Below are positions 43,212 through 53,739 of a DNA stretch of 64,000 nucleotides, piece by piece; within the stretch, counting starts at the first letter, position 1; the number at the start of each line of letters is the position of its first letter. The notes beneath the pieces are model-generated. The model did not search any database and was not told where the DNA came from. It was given only the letters and a program-made list of their open reading frames with translations. The DNA lies in NCBI RefSeq assembly GCF_032116555.1, contig NZ_CP134949.1, positions 1,426,001 to 1,490,000 on the forward strand. Reading direction: 5' to 3'. The position numbers were made by a program, and so were the translations under genes. This stretch comes from Halobaculum sp. XH14 (lineage in GTDB: Archaea > Halobacteriota > Halobacteria > Halobacteriales > Haloferacaceae).

Positions 43212-45917
43212 CTAGCGACGTGCCCACGAGAGCATCCGCTCGTAGAACGGCTCGGAGGCGAGCGCGTCGGCGTCGCCGACGAGACAGAGGGCCTTCTTCG
43301 CCCGCGTCAGCGCGACGTTCACCCGCCGCGGGTCCTCGAAGATCGGCGAGGCGAGCGAGCCGGTGGCGACGAACGAGACGACGATCACCTCCTCGCTCGA
43401 CCCCTGGAAGCGGTCGACCGTGTCCACCGTCACGTCCGTGCGACGACCGATCTCGGCGACCTGTGCGCGGAACGGCGCGATGACGCCGACGTCCTCTCGG
43501 GGGACGCCGGCGTCGACGTACTCCGTCACGATCTCAGCGACGCGCTCGGCCTCCACGGGGTTCGCGTTCCCCGCACGCTCGCCGTCGGGGTCGACGAACG
43601 AGACGCCCTCGCGGAGTTCCGGCGGCAGGTCGCCGACGTCGACGCCTACCTCTCCGAGCGTCTGCCCGGCGACCTCGGGGGTCGCCGGGCGCAACGCCCC
43701 GTCGTAGAACTCGCTCGAGGAGAACGCCTGGATGCGCTGGCTCATCCGGTACTGCCGGTCGAGCATGACGCCTGCGTCGGGGTGCTCCTCGATGAGCCGC
43801 TGGAACAGCGAGCGCCGGAGGTCGGCTCGCGGCCCACTCCCCTCCCCGCTCGTACCCGAGGCGTGGAACGCCTCGCCGTTCTCCGCGCGGACGACTGGCG
43901 GCAACTGCTCGTGGTCGCCGACCAGCACGAACCGGTCGGCGAGGTTGACCGCGGCGAGCGTTCCCGGCTCCGTGAGCTGTGAGGCCTCGTCGACGAGCGC
44001 GACGTCGAACGCCTGCTCGCGCATCGCTCGCGACCCGCAGGCGGCCGTGGTGGCCGCGACGACGGGTGCGGAGTTCAGTTCGGCGGCGCGGTCGTTCGGC
44101 TCCCCCTTCCTGACGAGCCTGACGTCCTGCATGTCGCCCCGGACGCCGGTCTCCGTGCCGTAGCGGACCGCTCCCTCGAACCCCTGCTCCCGCAGTGCTT
44201 CCAGCGCGTTGTCGACCGCGCGGTTCGTGAACGCCGACAGCAGGACGCGGTCGCCGCGGTCGACGAACGCGCGGACGATGCGGGCGATGGTGTACGTCTT
44301 TCCCGTTCCGGGCGGTCCGTGGACGAGCGCGAAGTCCTCGGCGTTCAGCGCGCGGTTCACGGCCTCGTTCTGGGCGTCGTTGTTGTCGACGTACGTCGAC
44401 TCCCCGGAACCGAACTCCGGGTCGCGCCGGCCGAACAGCACGTCCTTCCGGTCGGGGTCGCCCTTGAGGACGGCGTCGTGGAGCGCGGTCAGCATCCGGT
44501 CGACCGAGATCTCGGAGGGGTAGACGTCGAGCCGTCGCAGGTCGACGGGCTCGTCGGTCGTCACGACGACCGACTCGCCCAGTTCCTCGATGCGACAGAG
44601 TTCGCTGTGGCCGCCCGTCGGGTCGCCGTCGGAGGCGAGCGCGACGTCGCCCTCGCGGAGCTTCGACACGGCCTCCGGGTCCTTCTCGGCCCGGAGCCGC
44701 CAGCGCCCGCCGGGGAGTTCCTCGCGGTCGACGGGGTCGAGGTCGATCAGCGCGCGGTCGTCCGCGGCGCGCCCCTGGGGGGTCTGCTCCCAGAGCTTCC
44801 GGTACTCGGCGTGGGTCTCGGCCCGCTCCTCCTCGATGGCGCGGTAGAACCGGTCGAAGTACTCGCGCTCCTCCGCGGGGAGCGGGGTGCCGATCTGGCC
44901 CGCCTTCGACTCCTGGTCCAGGCGGCCCGAGACGACCATGCAGGTGTCCTGCTCGAAGCAGTACTCGCAGTTCGCGTCTGCTTCGAACCCCGTCGGAATC
45001 GACGTGTCGTACTCCATCGCGGCGATCTCGTTGCGCGTGCGGACGACGAAGTCGAGCAGCCCCTTCCCGACCGAGAACTCCTTGGCGGGCGAGAGGTCCC
45101 CGCTGGCCTCCGACCGGTCGAGCGCGGTGTTCTTCGTGTACAGCAGCGTCCCCGTGTCTGCAGACACGCCGCGCTCCTCCAACAGCAGCGCGTAGCAGGC
45201 CGCCTGGATCTTGTCCTGGAACCGCGGGTCGCGGTTGGTGTTCTTCCCGGTCTTGAGTTCGACCGGCATCCCGCGGCGCAGGGCGTCGGCCCGTCCCTTG
45301 ATGCCGAACGTCGGCGAGATGAGCGTGTACTCCGAGCGCCAGTCGTCCTCCTCCGGGGTCAGCGTCCCCTGGTTCAGCCAGCCCTCGATGGCGGCGGCGT
45401 TCCGGCGAACCTCGTCTTCCACCTCCTCGCGCTCGCGCCCCAGCAGGCCGAGTTCGAGGCCCGCCTCCGCGACCTGCTCCTCGATGGACTCCTCCAGGTC
45501 GACGCCGCGGAGCAGGTCCCCGAACACCTCGTGGACGATGGTCCCCTTGACGACCGGGTAGTTCAGCGGGATGCCCGAAAGCTTGTTCAGGTAGTACATC
45601 CGCGGGCACTGCACCCACGAGCGGACGTCGGTCACGTCCACGAGGAAGTCCGGTTCGAGGACGACGGACGACTCCGAGGAGGTGGTGTACCCCTCGCGGT
45701 CGCCGAAGTCGTCCCGCTCGGCCTCGGTGAGCAGCAGTTCCATCCCGACCGCGGCGTGCTCGGCGGTGTGGGTCCACTTGCCCCACAGCGTCACCGTGAC
45801 GGGGTCGCCCGCGCCGCCGTCCGGCCGGACGGTGAGTTCCGCCAGGTCGCGCTCGCCGTACTTGGTGTCCACCGAGCGCACCGCGCCGACGTCAAGGATG
45901 GGCCCGCGAACGTTCAC
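43212..45917 (-). CDS. dna2: Dna2-like Fe-S nuclease and superfamily 1 helicase
   Basis: 901 aa. An N-terminal OB-like domain (to about residue 85), then a RecB-family nuclease: Cys near 103 (QCPRMYYL), IVHEVF, and GRADALRRGMPVELKTGK with the catalytic Asp and Glu/Lys; CEYCFEQDTC near 318-327 supplies the other three Fe-S cysteines. The helicase has Walker A GPPGTGKT near 533-540, DEASQL, GDHEQLPPV, DRQYRM and VDTVDRFQG. It trims 5' flaps and resects breaks, and here may act with FEN1 at 56939-57916. Confidence 0.9.
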   Translation of the reverse strand: MNVRGPILDVGAVRSVDTKYGERDLAELTVRPDGGAGDPVTVTLWGKWTHTAEHAAVGMELLLTEAERDDFGDREGYTTSSESSVVLEPDFLVDVTDVRSWVQCPRMYYLNKLSGIPLNYPVVKGTIVHEVFGDLLRGVDLEESIEEQVAEAGLELGLLGREREEVEDEVRRNAAAIEGWLNQGTLTPEEDDWRSEYTLISPTFGIKGRADALRRGMPVELKTGKNTNRDPRFQDKIQAACYALLLEERGVSADTGTLLYTKNTALDRSEASGDLSPAKEFSVGKGLLDFVVRTRNEIAAMEYDTSIPTGFEADANCEYCFEQDTCMVVSGRLDQESKAGQIGTPLPAEEREYFDRFYRAIEEERAETHAEYRKLWEQTPQGRAADDRALIDLDPVDREELPGGRWRLRAEKDPEAVSKLREGDVALASDGDPTGGHSELCRIEELGESVVVTTDEPVDLRRLDVYPSEISVDRMLTALHDAVLKGDPDRKDVLFGRRDPEFGSGESTYVDNNDAQNEAVNRALNAEDFALVHGPPGTGKTYTIARIVRAFVDRGDRVLLSAFTNRAVDNALEALREQGFEGAVRYGTETGVRGDMQDVRLVRKGEPNDRAAELNSAPVVAATTAACGSRAMREQAFDVALVDEASQLTEPGTLAAVNLADRFVLVGDHEQLPPVVRAENGEAFHASGTSGEGSGPRADLRRSLFQRLIEEHPDAGVMLDRQYRMSQRIQAFSSSEFYDGALRPATPEVAGQTLGEVGVDVGDLPPELREGVSFVDPDGERAGNANPVEAERVAEIVTEYVDAGVPREDVGVIAPFRAQVAEIGRRTDVTVDTVDRFQGSSEEVIVVSFVATGSLASPIFEDPRRVNVALTRAKKALCLVGDADALASEPFYERMLSWARR

Positions 45918-46017
45918 TACCCGAATGGACGGCCCTGCGCGAAAAACGGTGTCGGTACCCGGGCCGGAGCGGGAACCCTCCGGTGGAGTTTACCCCGCCG
46001 CCGACCCAGGGTGTCCC

Positions 46018-46698
46018 ATGGAGTACTTCGTCGTCGCGGTCCGGTGGCTCAGTCTGGGCGACGACGGCCTCGCGGGCAAGCACCGCGCGCTCGTCGAGCA
46101 CGTCGCCCCCGCGATGCGCGCCGTCGAGGACGCGGGCGAGGTCGCGCTGTGGATGCACTCGTTCTGGGACGCGAGCGGTCGGTTCGACGCGCCGACGCTC
46201 CGGGTCATCGTGGCGACCGACGGCGACGCCGCGGCCGCCGCCGCCGCGGTCGCGGACTCGCTTGAGGCACACGGCGTCTCCGCGGACGAGTTCGACCTCG
46301 ACACGTCGTTCGCCGCCGAACGACTGCACCGGTTCTGGGGCGAGCACCTCGACCAGTGGGCGGTCGCCAAGGCCGCCCTGTCGGATCTCGCGGTCGCGGC
46401 GATCGCCGACGATCTGGGCGAGTCGTTCGCGTTCCACCGGACCGTGAACCGGCCGGGCCACGTCTGGGCGAACATGCTCGGCTGCACGTACCTCGACGAG
46501 GCGGCGCTGTACGTCGCGCTCGCCCGCGGCTACCTCCAGTTGCTGAACCACGGCGACGGCCCGGACGCCGGTCCCGTCGCCGACGCGCTCGCCAGCCTCG
46601 ACGCGGCCGCGGCCGACCTCCCGGACCCGATGCGGGAACTCGACACCACGGAACTGGGCTCGGCGAACGCGAGCGGGACGCGGACGCCGCGGCGCTAG
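46018..46698 (+). CDS. Uncharacterised 226-aa protein
   Basis: MEYFVVAVRWLSLGDDGLAGKHRALVEH opens a soluble alpha/beta protein with a middle FWDASGRFDAPTLRVIVATDG segment and a helical C-terminal half (DEAALYVALARGYLQLLNH). I do not recognise the family. GTTTACC at 45988-45994 sits about 27 nt upstream of the ATG, supporting a leaderless transcript. It stands between dna2 and UPF0179 on the opposite strand. Confidence 0.65.
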   Translation: MEYFVVAVRWLSLGDDGLAGKHRALVEHVAPAMRAVEDAGEVALWMHSFWDASGRFDAPTLRVIVATDGDAAAAAAAVADSLEAHGVSADEFDLDTSFAAERLHRFWGEHLDQWAVAKAALSDLAVAAIADDLGESFAFHRTVNRPGHVWANMLGCTYLDEAALYVALARGYLQLLNHGDGPDAGPVADALASLDAAAADLPDPMRELDTTELGSANASGTRTPRR

Positions 46699-46779
46699 CG
46701 GGTCCGGCCGGTCTTCGGGTTCCGATCAACGACCCGCAGAATGGCGACAGTGGCTCCGGAGAGCGACGGACGGGTGCGC

Positions 46780-47229
46780 TCAGTCGCCGTCCGGGGAGAA
46801 CTCGACGAGCGTGAGGTCGCGGTCCAGCGCACACGTCTCGTGGGGCGGGTCGCCGCGGACCTCGTCGATGCGACGTTCCTCCTCGAAGTCGGCGCCCAGC
46901 GGGACGCAGTACTCGTGGCTCGGACACTCGACGTGGGGACACGGCCCCGCGAGCGAGGCTTTGCTGCCGGCGTACGCGCCACGCGAGGGGACGCAGGCGG
47001 TGAGGCCGGTCGGCTCGACTTCGACCGCGCGGACCCCCTCGTCGTGGACCGCACAGTCGAGCAGTTGCGTGTTGTCGCGGACGCCCGTCACGCGGTAGCG
47101 TCGCCCCTCGGTGAGGTTGAGACACTGGCTCCGATAGGGGCAGCCCTCGCAGGCCGAGGACTCGCCCTCGTAGACGAACTCGGCGCCCGCCTCCGCAAGA
47201 CGGCTCCCGACGAGCGTGACAGCGGTCAT
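46780..47229 (-). CDS. UPF0179 family protein
   Basis: 149 aa. Eight or more cysteines in paired sets: CEGCPYRSQC near residues 27-36, LLDCAVHDEG, ACVPSRGAYAGSKASLAGPC, ECPSHEYC and later ETCALD. This pattern is specific to the archaeal UPF0179 family, probably binding zinc or an Fe-S cluster. Reaction unknown. 25 nt downstream of the DUF5820 gene on the same strand, probably one operon. Confidence 0.87.
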   Translation of the reverse strand: MTAVTLVGSRLAEAGAEFVYEGESSACEGCPYRSQCLNLTEGRRYRVTGVRDNTQLLDCAVHDEGVRAVEVEPTGLTACVPSRGAYAGSKASLAGPCPHVECPSHEYCVPLGADFEEERRIDEVRGDPPHETCALDRDLTLVEFSPDGD

Positions 47230-47254
47230 GTGACCCCCTTCCGCGGGGTCGCGG

Positions 47255-47647
47255 TTACGCCTTTCGCCCGACCAGTTCGTCGAGCTTCTCGAAGTAGCGC
47301 TCCCGGGGCACCTGATAGACGTCGCGGTAGTCGATCCCGCCCGAGGCGAACCGGTCCGCGAGCTCGCGCGCCGCAGTCACCGCCGCCGCCCTGTCGTCCA
47401 GCCGCTCCGACGTCGCCTCGACCTCGGGTTCGAGAAACAGCGTCACCCGCCACTCGTCGGTCTCGCGGTGGGCCGCACCCGGCCGTTTCCGGGGCGAGCC
47501 GTTGGTCACGTACAGCGTCGGGAGACAGGCGGCCGGGGAGGCGTCACCGTCGAACACGTCCGGCCGGTAGACGAGGACGGTGCGACCCTCCGGCTCCTCG
47601 TTCCACACGCGCCAGCCGTCCGCGAGGGCGTCCGACTCGAAGCTCAT
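47255..47647 (-). CDS. DUF5820-type haloarchaeal protein
   Basis: 130 aa, soluble alpha/beta: GWRVWNEEPEGRTVLVYRPDVFDG, then TLFLEPEVEATSERLDDRAAAVTAARELADRFASG, then IDYRDVYQVPRERYFEKLDELVG. I match this to a small conserved haloarchaeal family of unknown function. A CCTTAGTGG box at about 47668-47676 lies near 27 nt upstream. Confidence 0.75.
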   Translation of the reverse strand: MSFESDALADGWRVWNEEPEGRTVLVYRPDVFDGDASPAACLPTLYVTNGSPRKRPGAAHRETDEWRVTLFLEPEVEATSERLDDRAAAVTAARELADRFASGGIDYRDVYQVPRERYFEKLDELVGRKA

Positions 47648-47770
47648 GCTCGAACGGACGCGCCCGGTCCACTAAGGCAGTCCGCTCCGCAGGGGCGGGA
47701 CTTATAAAGCCTGTCGGACGCCCGGCTGCCGTGAGGCTGACGCGTGCGACTTCTCCCACGGGGGGCACAA

Positions 47771-47947
47771 GGCTTTTAGGTGTTAACAACCCACATGGCA
47801 TTAAGCCTCCCCTCCGGAGGAGGGAGGTCGACCCCGCTCGCCCCGCTGCTCTGGTCGCATCCCCGCCGTCACGTCGCGTGGGTAGGGTCGCACACGGTCG
47901 GCGCTGTATCGACGGAACTCGTCGAACACGCGGACACACAAACCACA
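47771..47947 (+). promoter_or_regulatory. Promoter and long leader of the prkA operon, with palindrome and hairpin
   Basis: CTTTTAGG at 47773-47780 is the main TATA candidate. Directly behind it is the perfect palindrome TGTTAACA (47781-47788), then an imperfect hairpin CCTCCCCTCCGG / GAGGGAGG at 47806-47827, and then over 100 nt before the ATG at 47948. CATTAAGCC at 47799-47806 is a second candidate box. The layout suggests regulation at transcription start and in a structured 5' leader. An upstream in-frame ATG at 47795 would add 51 residues but matches no family sequence. Confidence 0.55.
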
Positions 47948-50020
47948 ATGACCGGAGCCATGAAAACCCTCGAGGAGCTCAGTGATCGGTACAAGGAGAC
48001 GGTGCCCTCGGACCTGCGCGAGGCCAAGTCGTTCGACTGGTACCTCTCGGAGGTCCACGAGCACCCCCGGATCGCGCGCAACGCACACCAGCGCGTCGCC
48101 GACATGTTCGACCACTACGGCACGCGCTACGACGAGGACGCGGGCGTCGTGGAGTACCAGCTCGCCAGCGAGGACCCGCTGCACGACGGCGAGAACAACT
48201 TCTACGGCAGGGAGGTCCACGAGTCGATCCACGAGTTCGTCAACAAGGTGAAGTCGGGCGCCCGCGGGCTCGGTCCCGAAAAGCGGATCAAACTCATGCT
48301 CGGCCCCGTCGGGTCGGGCAAGAGCCACTTCGACTGGCTCGTGCGTCGCTACTTCGAGGACTTCACCCGAACCGACGAGGGGCGACTGTACACGTTCCGC
48401 TGGACCAACCTCTGTGAGGTCATCCCCGACCAGGACCCCGCCGACGACACGGTCCGGTCCCCGATGAACCAGGACCCGCTCGTCTTACTGCCCCAGCCCC
48501 AGCGCGACGAGGTGATCGAGAACCTCAACGCGTCGCTCGATGCGCCCTACACCATCCGCAACGAGCAGAGCCTCGACCCGGCGTCGGGCTTCTACATGAA
48601 CGAACTGCTCGCCGAGTACGATGACGACCTCCAGGCGGTGCTCGAGAACCACGTCGAGATCGTCAGGCTCGTCGCCGACGAGAACCGTCGCCGCTGCGTC
48701 GAGACGTTCGAGCCGAAGGACAAGAAGAACCAGGACGAGACCGAACTCACCGGCGACGTCAACTACTCCAAACTGGCCGTCTACGGCGAGAACGACCCGC
48801 GCTCGTTCGACTACGCGGGGGCGTTCTGTAACGCCAACCGCGGCATCTTCAGCGGCGAGGAGCTGTTGAAGCTCCAGCGCGAGTTCCTCTACGACTTCCT
48901 GCACGCCTCCCAGGAGCAGACCATCAAGCCGCGGAACAACCCGCGGATCGACATCGACCAGGTGATCGTCGGCCGGACGAACATGCCCGAGTACCGGGAC
49001 AAGAAGGGCGACGAGAAGATGGAGGCGTTCAACGACCGGACCAAGCGGATCGACTACCCGTACGTCCTCGAGTACGACGAGGAGGCCGAGATCTACCGGA
49101 AGATGCTCCGGAACGCCGACGTGCCCGACATGCACATCGAGCCCCACGCCATGGAGATGGCGGGGCTGTTCGGCGTGCTCACCCGCATCGAGGAGCCCTC
49201 CGACGGCGGCGTCACGCTCGTCCAGAAGGCGAAGGCCTACAACGGGGAGATCGACGAGACCGACGACGTCGACGAGCGGAAGCTCCGGGAGGACGGCGAC
49301 GCAGTCGCCGACATCGCGGAGGGGATGGAGGGCGTCTCCGCGCGCTTCATCGGCGACGAGATCGCCGAGGCGATCATGGACGCGACCCACCGCGGGCGCG
49401 GCTACCTCTCGCCGCTCTCGGTGTTCACCCACTTCGAGGAGAACCTGGAGAACCACGGCTCGATCCCCGAGGAGAACCTCGACCGGTACGAGCGCTACCT
49501 CGAACTCGTCCGCGACGAGTACCGCGAGCGCGCCATCGAGGACGTCCGCCACGCGCTCGCCTACGACGTCGAGGAGATCCAGCGCCAGGGCGAGAAGTAC
49601 ATGGATCACGTGATGGCGTACATCGACGGGGCGACCGTCGAGGACGACATCACCGGCCGGGAGCAGGAGCCCGACGAGACGTTCCTGCGTTCCGTCGAGG
49701 AGAAACTGGAGATCCCCGGCGACCGGAAGGACGACTTCCGCCAGGAGGTCGCAAACTGGGTGTCCCGACGCGCCCGCGAGGGCGTGAGCTTCGACCCGCA
49801 GGACAACGACCGCCTGCGCCGCGCGCTCGAGCGGAAGCTCTGGGAGGACAAGAAGCACAACATCAACTTCTCCGCGCTGGTCTCGGCCGGGGAACTGGAC
49901 GACGACGAGCGGAGCGCCTGGGTCGACGCGCTCCACGAGCAGGGCTACTCGCGGGAGGGGGCCCGCGAGGTGCTGGAGTTCGCCGGCGCGGAGGTGGCAA
50001 AGAGCGAACTGGAGGACTGA
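47948..50020 (+). CDS. prkA: PrkA-type serine protein kinase, paralogue 1
   Basis: 690 aa. PrkA/YeaG family: an AAA-like N-terminal region with Walker A GPVGSGKS at 119-126, ARGLGPEKRIKLML just before it, and the family's NANRG-type segment (FCNANRGIFSGEELLKLQREFLYDFLHA); the C-terminal PrkA kinase half includes EPHAMEMAGLFGVLTRIEEP and a helical tail. YeaG-type kinases act with YeaH and the SpoVR homologue YcgB in stationary-phase and nitrogen-stress responses. The start ATG (MTGAMKTLEEL) is chosen by family match. The stop overlaps the next ATG (TGATG). Confidence 0.9.
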   Translation: MTGAMKTLEELSDRYKETVPSDLREAKSFDWYLSEVHEHPRIARNAHQRVADMFDHYGTRYDEDAGVVEYQLASEDPLHDGENNFYGREVHESIHEFVNKVKSGARGLGPEKRIKLMLGPVGSGKSHFDWLVRRYFEDFTRTDEGRLYTFRWTNLCEVIPDQDPADDTVRSPMNQDPLVLLPQPQRDEVIENLNASLDAPYTIRNEQSLDPASGFYMNELLAEYDDDLQAVLENHVEIVRLVADENRRRCVETFEPKDKKNQDETELTGDVNYSKLAVYGENDPRSFDYAGAFCNANRGIFSGEELLKLQREFLYDFLHASQEQTIKPRNNPRIDIDQVIVGRTNMPEYRDKKGDEKMEAFNDRTKRIDYPYVLEYDEEAEIYRKMLRNADVPDMHIEPHAMEMAGLFGVLTRIEEPSDGGVTLVQKAKAYNGEIDETDDVDERKLREDGDAVADIAEGMEGVSARFIGDEIAEAIMDATHRGRGYLSPLSVFTHFEENLENHGSIPEENLDRYERYLELVRDEYRERAIEDVRHALAYDVEEIQRQGEKYMDHVMAYIDGATVEDDITGREQEPDETFLRSVEEKLEIPGDRKDDFRQEVANWVSRRAREGVSFDPQDNDRLRRALERKLWEDKKHNINFSALVSAGELDDDERSAWVDALHEQGYSREGAREVLEFAGAEVAKSELED

Positions 50021-52416
50021 TGACCGACTACATCGACCGCGCCGACCGCGCGCTCGCCGGTGCCTACGAGCCGCCGATGAGCATCGCGGAGTACGTCGAG
50101 CAGGTGTTCGAGCGGCCGGAGACGGCCGCCGGTTCCGCCGCGTACCTGCTCGGCGCCATCGAGTCGCTCGGCACCCGCACGGTCGTCGAGGAGGGGGAGA
50201 CGCGCGAGCGCTTCCGCTTCTTCGACGACCCGCACAACGACGGCGAGCACGCCGTGCTCGGGAACACGGCCGTCCTGAACGCGTTCGTCGACGACCTCAG
50301 AACCCTGGCTGCGGGCCGCGGTAAGGACGAGAAGATCCACTGGTTCGACGGGCCGACCGCGACCGGCAAGTCCGAACTGAAGCGCTGTCTCGTCAACGGC
50401 CTGCGCGAGTACTCGAAGACCGACGAGGGCCGACGTTACACCGTCGAGTGGAACATCGCCGACGGGACCGACGCCGGAAGCCTCGGGTACGGTCCCGCAC
50501 AGGACCACGAGGACGACTGGTACGAGAGCCCCGTCCGGAGCCACCCGCTCTCGGTGTTCCCCGACGACGTGCGACGTGACCTGCTCGCGGAACTGAACGA
50601 GCGAGCCGACCCGGAGTTCCCGATCCGCGTCGACGCCGGCATGGACCCGTTCAGCCGCGAGGCGTACGACTACCTCGAGGAGGAGTACCGCCGTGCTGGA
50701 CGGAGCGACCTGTTCTCGGCGGTCACCGACGACCGCCACCTCCGGGTGAAAAACTACGTCGTCGACGTCGGCGACGGCATCGGCGTCCTCCACGCGGAGG
50801 ACGACGGTAGCCCGAAGGAGCGGCTCGTCGGCTCGTGGATGCCGGGGATGCTCCGCGAACTCGACAGTCGCGGCCGGAAGGACCCGCGGGCGTTCAGCTA
50901 CGACGGCGTGCTCTCGCAGGGCAACGGCCTCCTCACGGTCGTCGAGGACGCCAGCCAGCACGCCGATCTGCTCCGGAAACTGCTGAACGTCCCCGACGAG
51001 AAGCGGGTCAAACTGGACAAGGGGATCGGGATGGATCTGGACACCCAGCTCGTCGTCATCTCGAACCCCGACCTCGACGCCGAACTCGACCAGTTCTCCG
51101 ACCGGAACGGCCGCGACCCGCTGAAGGCGCTCAAGCGCAGGCTCGACCGCCACGAGTTCCGCTATCTCACCAGCATCTCGCTGGAGACCGAACTGGTCCA
51201 CCGGGAACTCACCGACGAGACCGAGGTGTGGGAGACGGTCGCCGCCGAGACGACGGGATCGGAGGCCGCCCGCGGACCTCGTGCCGTCGGCGGCCCCGGC
51301 CCCGGCGCCGAGTACGACGGCGGGGCCGACGCGGCGCGAGCCGACGTGGAGCGTGCCGACGTGGACGACCTGGACGCCGTCCGCGAGGCGGTCGACGAGC
51401 GCGTCCGCGCGCCGCTGTTCATGACCGTGCGCGACGAACGGGGGCGGACGACCGAGCGTGAACTTGCGCCCCACGCCGTCGAGGGCGCGGCGACCTACAG
51501 CGTCCTCACGCGGCTGGACGGCGAATCGCTGCCGGCCGACCTCTCGCTGGTCGACAAGGCGCTGCTGTACGAGAACGGGTTCCTGCGGGAGGGCGACGAG
51601 CGCGTCGACGCCGACGAGTTCGACCTGGACGGCGAGGACGGCGTCCACGGCATCCCCGTGACCTACACCCGGGACGTCATCGCGGACCTGCTCCACGAGC
51701 GGTCCGAGCGTGCCCACCCCGAACTCGACGTGGAGTCGGTGCTGATGCCCGAGGACGTGCTCGACGCGATGGCCGAGGGGCTCGACGACGCGCCGGTGTT
51801 CTCCCGCGCGGAGGCCGCCGAGTACGAGAACCGGCTCGCCGAGGTGAAAGAGTACGTGTTCGACAGACAGGAGCAGGACGTGCTCGACGCGGTGCTCGCG
51901 GACAAGGGCGTCCCCGAGGACACCGTCGCGGAGTACGTCGAGCACGTGTTCGCCTGGGACGCCGGCGAGCAGGTGCGGACCGACCGCGGCGAGGTCGACC
52001 CCGATCCGCTCCTCATGCAGGTGTTCGAGACCGAACACCTCGGGCGGTTCGAGGAGGCAGACTACGACGGCACCGACCCGACCTCGCCGGTCGCCCGCTT
52101 CAGGTCCGAGAAGGTCATCACCGCGCTGAACCGCTACGCGTGGGAGCACCGCGACGAGGACTTCGCCGTCTCGGACGTCGACCTCTCGGAGATCCCGGTC
52201 ATCCGCGAGGTGATCGACACCCACTCGTGGGACGACGTGAAGCGCATCTACCCCGACTTCGACCCGACGCGGTGGGACGACCCGCCCGCCGACACCGAGA
52301 CCGAACGGGTGAAGGAGCGAACCGTCGATCACCTCCGCGAACGCGGCTACACCGCCGCATCCGCGGAGCTGACCGGCCGGGCCGTCCTCAAGGAGGTGAG
52401 CGCACGATGGGACTGA
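50020..52416 (+). CDS. prkA: PrkA-type serine protein kinase, paralogue 2
   Basis: 798 aa, about 100 residues longer than its upstream paralogue. AAA region with Walker A GPTATGKS at 111-118, [11 protein letters not shown], and the matching [23 protein letters not shown] block in place of the paralogue's NANRG segment. An Ala/Gly/Asp-rich insertion lies near 405-450. Both copies keep the ATP site, so this is not a decayed duplicate. It is coupled to prkA1 by TGATG and overlaps yeaH by 10 nt. Haloarchaea commonly keep the pair; why is unknown. Confidence 0.89.
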   Translation: MTDYIDRADRALAGAYEPPMSIAEYVEQVFERPETAAGSAAYLLGAIESLGTRTVVEEGETRERFRFFDDPHNDGEHAVLGNTAVLNAFVDDLRTLAAGRGKDEKIHWFDGPTATGKSELKRCLVNGLREYSKTDEGRRYTVEWNIADGTDAGSLGYGPAQDHEDDWYESPVRSHPLSVFPDDVRRDLLAELNERADPEFPIRVDAGMDPFSREAYDYLEEEYRRAGRSDLFSAVTDDRHLRVKNYVVDVGDGIGVLHAEDDGSPKERLVGSWMPGMLRELDSRGRKDPRAFSYDGVLSQGNGLLTVVEDASQHADLLRKLLNVPDEKRVKLDKGIGMDLDTQLVVISNPDLDAELDQFSDRNGRDPLKALKRRLDRHEFRYLTSISLETELVHRELTDETEVWETVAAETTGSEAARGPRAVGGPGPGAEYDGGADAARADVERADVDDLDAVREAVDERVRAPLFMTVRDERGRTTERELAPHAVEGAATYSVLTRLDGESLPADLSLVDKALLYENGFLREGDERVDADEFDLDGEDGVHGIPVTYTRDVIADLLHERSERAHPELDVESVLMPEDVLDAMAEGLDDAPVFSRAEAAEYENRLAEVKEYVFDRQEQDVLDAVLADKGVPEDTVAEYVEHVFAWDAGEQVRTDRGEVDPDPLLMQVFETEHLGRFEEADYDGTDPTSPVARFRSEKVITALNRYAWEHRDEDFAVSDVDLSEIPVIREVIDTHSWDDVKRIYPDFDPTRWDDPPADTETERVKERTVDHLRERGYTAASAELTGRAVLKEVSARWD

Positions 52417-53717
52417 GAGAGGATCTCGAGCGGTTCCGCGCGGTCGGCGAGGAGCGCCGGCCGGACCTGGCCGAGTTCATCCGCGAGGGCGACCTGGCGG
52501 GCGGCAGCGACACGGTTCGCATCCCGGTGAAGCTGGTCGATCTCCCGAAGTTCGAGTACGACCGGCGCGACATGGGCGGCGTCGGCCAGGGCGAGGGCGG
52601 CACGCCAGAGCCCGGGCAGCCCGTCGACGTCCCCGGCGACCCCGAGGACGGCGACGACGACGGCGACGAGGCCGGCGACGGGCCGGGCGAACACGGCTAC
52701 TACGAGATGGACCCGGCCGAGTTCGCGGAGGAACTCGACGAGACGCTGGGGCTGGATCTCGAACCCAAGGGCAAGCGCATCGTCGAGGAACTGGAGGGCG
52801 ACTTCACCGAACTCGCCCGCGCCGGCCCGAACTCCACGCTCGACTTCGAGACGCTGTTCAAGCGCGGGCTGAAGCGGAAGCTCGCGACCGACTTCGACGA
52901 GTCGTTCGTCCGGGAGGCCTGCAAGGTCGAGGGTGCCAGCGCGCGGGACGTGTTCGAGTTCTGCCGCGAGGAGAACGTCCTCGTCTCGCTCGCCTGGGTC
53001 GAGGAGGCGATGACCGACGTCGCCGACGAGCGGGGCGCGTGGGACTCCTTCGAACAGGTCCGCGAGGCGGTCGAGCGCGAACCCGTCACCGACCGAATCC
53101 GGCGGGACGGGCTCCGTGAGGTGCCATTCCGCAGCGAGGACGAGCGCTACCGCCACCCCGAGGTCGTCGAAAAGAAGCGGAAGAACGTCGTCGTCGTCAA
53201 CATCCGCGACGTCTCCGGGTCGATGCGCCAGCGCAAGCGCGAACTCGTCGAGCGGGTGTTCACGCCGCTCGACTGGTATCTCACCGGGAAGTACGACGAG
53301 GCGGAGTTCCGCTACGTCGCCCACGACGCGGAGGCCTGGGAGGTCGAGCGGGGCGAGTTCTTCGGCATCCGCTCGGGCGGCGGGACGCGCATCTCCAGCG
53401 CGTACGAACTCGCCGCGGAGATCCTCGAGGAGTACCCGTGGCACGAGTGGAACCGATACGTGTTCGCCGCGGGTGACTCGGAGAACTCCAGCAACGACAC
53501 CGTCGACAGCGTCGTCCCGCTGATGCGCGAACTCGACGCGAACCTCCACGCCTACGTGGAGACACAGCCCGGCGGCGGTGCCGTGAACGCGACCCACGCC
53601 GAGGAGGTCGAGCGCGAACTCGCCGACCGGGACAACGTCGCCGTCACCCGCGTCGGCGGCCCCGAGGACGTGACCGACGCCATCTACGACATCCTCAGCA
53701 CGGAGGAGGAGACGTGA
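52407..53717 (+). CDS. yeaH: YeaH/UPF0229 (DUF444) protein with von Willebrand A domain
   Basis: 436 aa. The start [20 protein letters not shown] fits the family and lies inside the prkA2 end. An acidic linker (about 75-95) precedes the DUF444 core; the VWA domain starts near 260 with [13 protein letters not shown], whose DVSGS at 268-272 is the MIDAS metal site, and includes [19 protein letters not shown] (Thr MIDAS residue). In E. coli it is a cofactor of the YeaG kinase. The order prkA-prkA-yeaH-spoVR is the full system. Confidence 0.9.
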   Translation: MGLREDLERFRAVGEERRPDLAEFIREGDLAGGSDTVRIPVKLVDLPKFEYDRRDMGGVGQGEGGTPEPGQPVDVPGDPEDGDDDGDEAGDGPGEHGYYEMDPAEFAEELDETLGLDLEPKGKRIVEELEGDFTELARAGPNSTLDFETLFKRGLKRKLATDFDESFVREACKVEGASARDVFEFCREENVLVSLAWVEEAMTDVADERGAWDSFEQVREAVEREPVTDRIRRDGLREVPFRSEDERYRHPEVVEKKRKNVVVVNIRDVSGSMRQRKRELVERVFTPLDWYLTGKYDEAEFRYVAHDAEAWEVERGEFFGIRSGGGTRISSAYELAAEILEEYPWHEWNRYVFAAGDSENSSNDTVDSVVPLMRELDANLHAYVETQPGGGAVNATHAEEVERELADRDNVAVTRVGGPEDVTDAIYDILSTEEET

Positions 53718-53739
53718 CCAGCAACGCCGAGGTGCGATC

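Noticed and set aside
46018-46698. Possible thiopeptide/lantibiotic-type dehydratase C-terminal domain
   Set aside because: Only a vague likeness in one strand (FDAPTLRVIVAT); no partner peptide or dehydratase gene nearby.
47795-47947. In-frame N-terminal extension of prkA from the ATG at 47795
   Set aside because: The 51 extra residues overlap the hairpin and have no match to the family; MTGAMKTLEEL at 47948 is the normal start.
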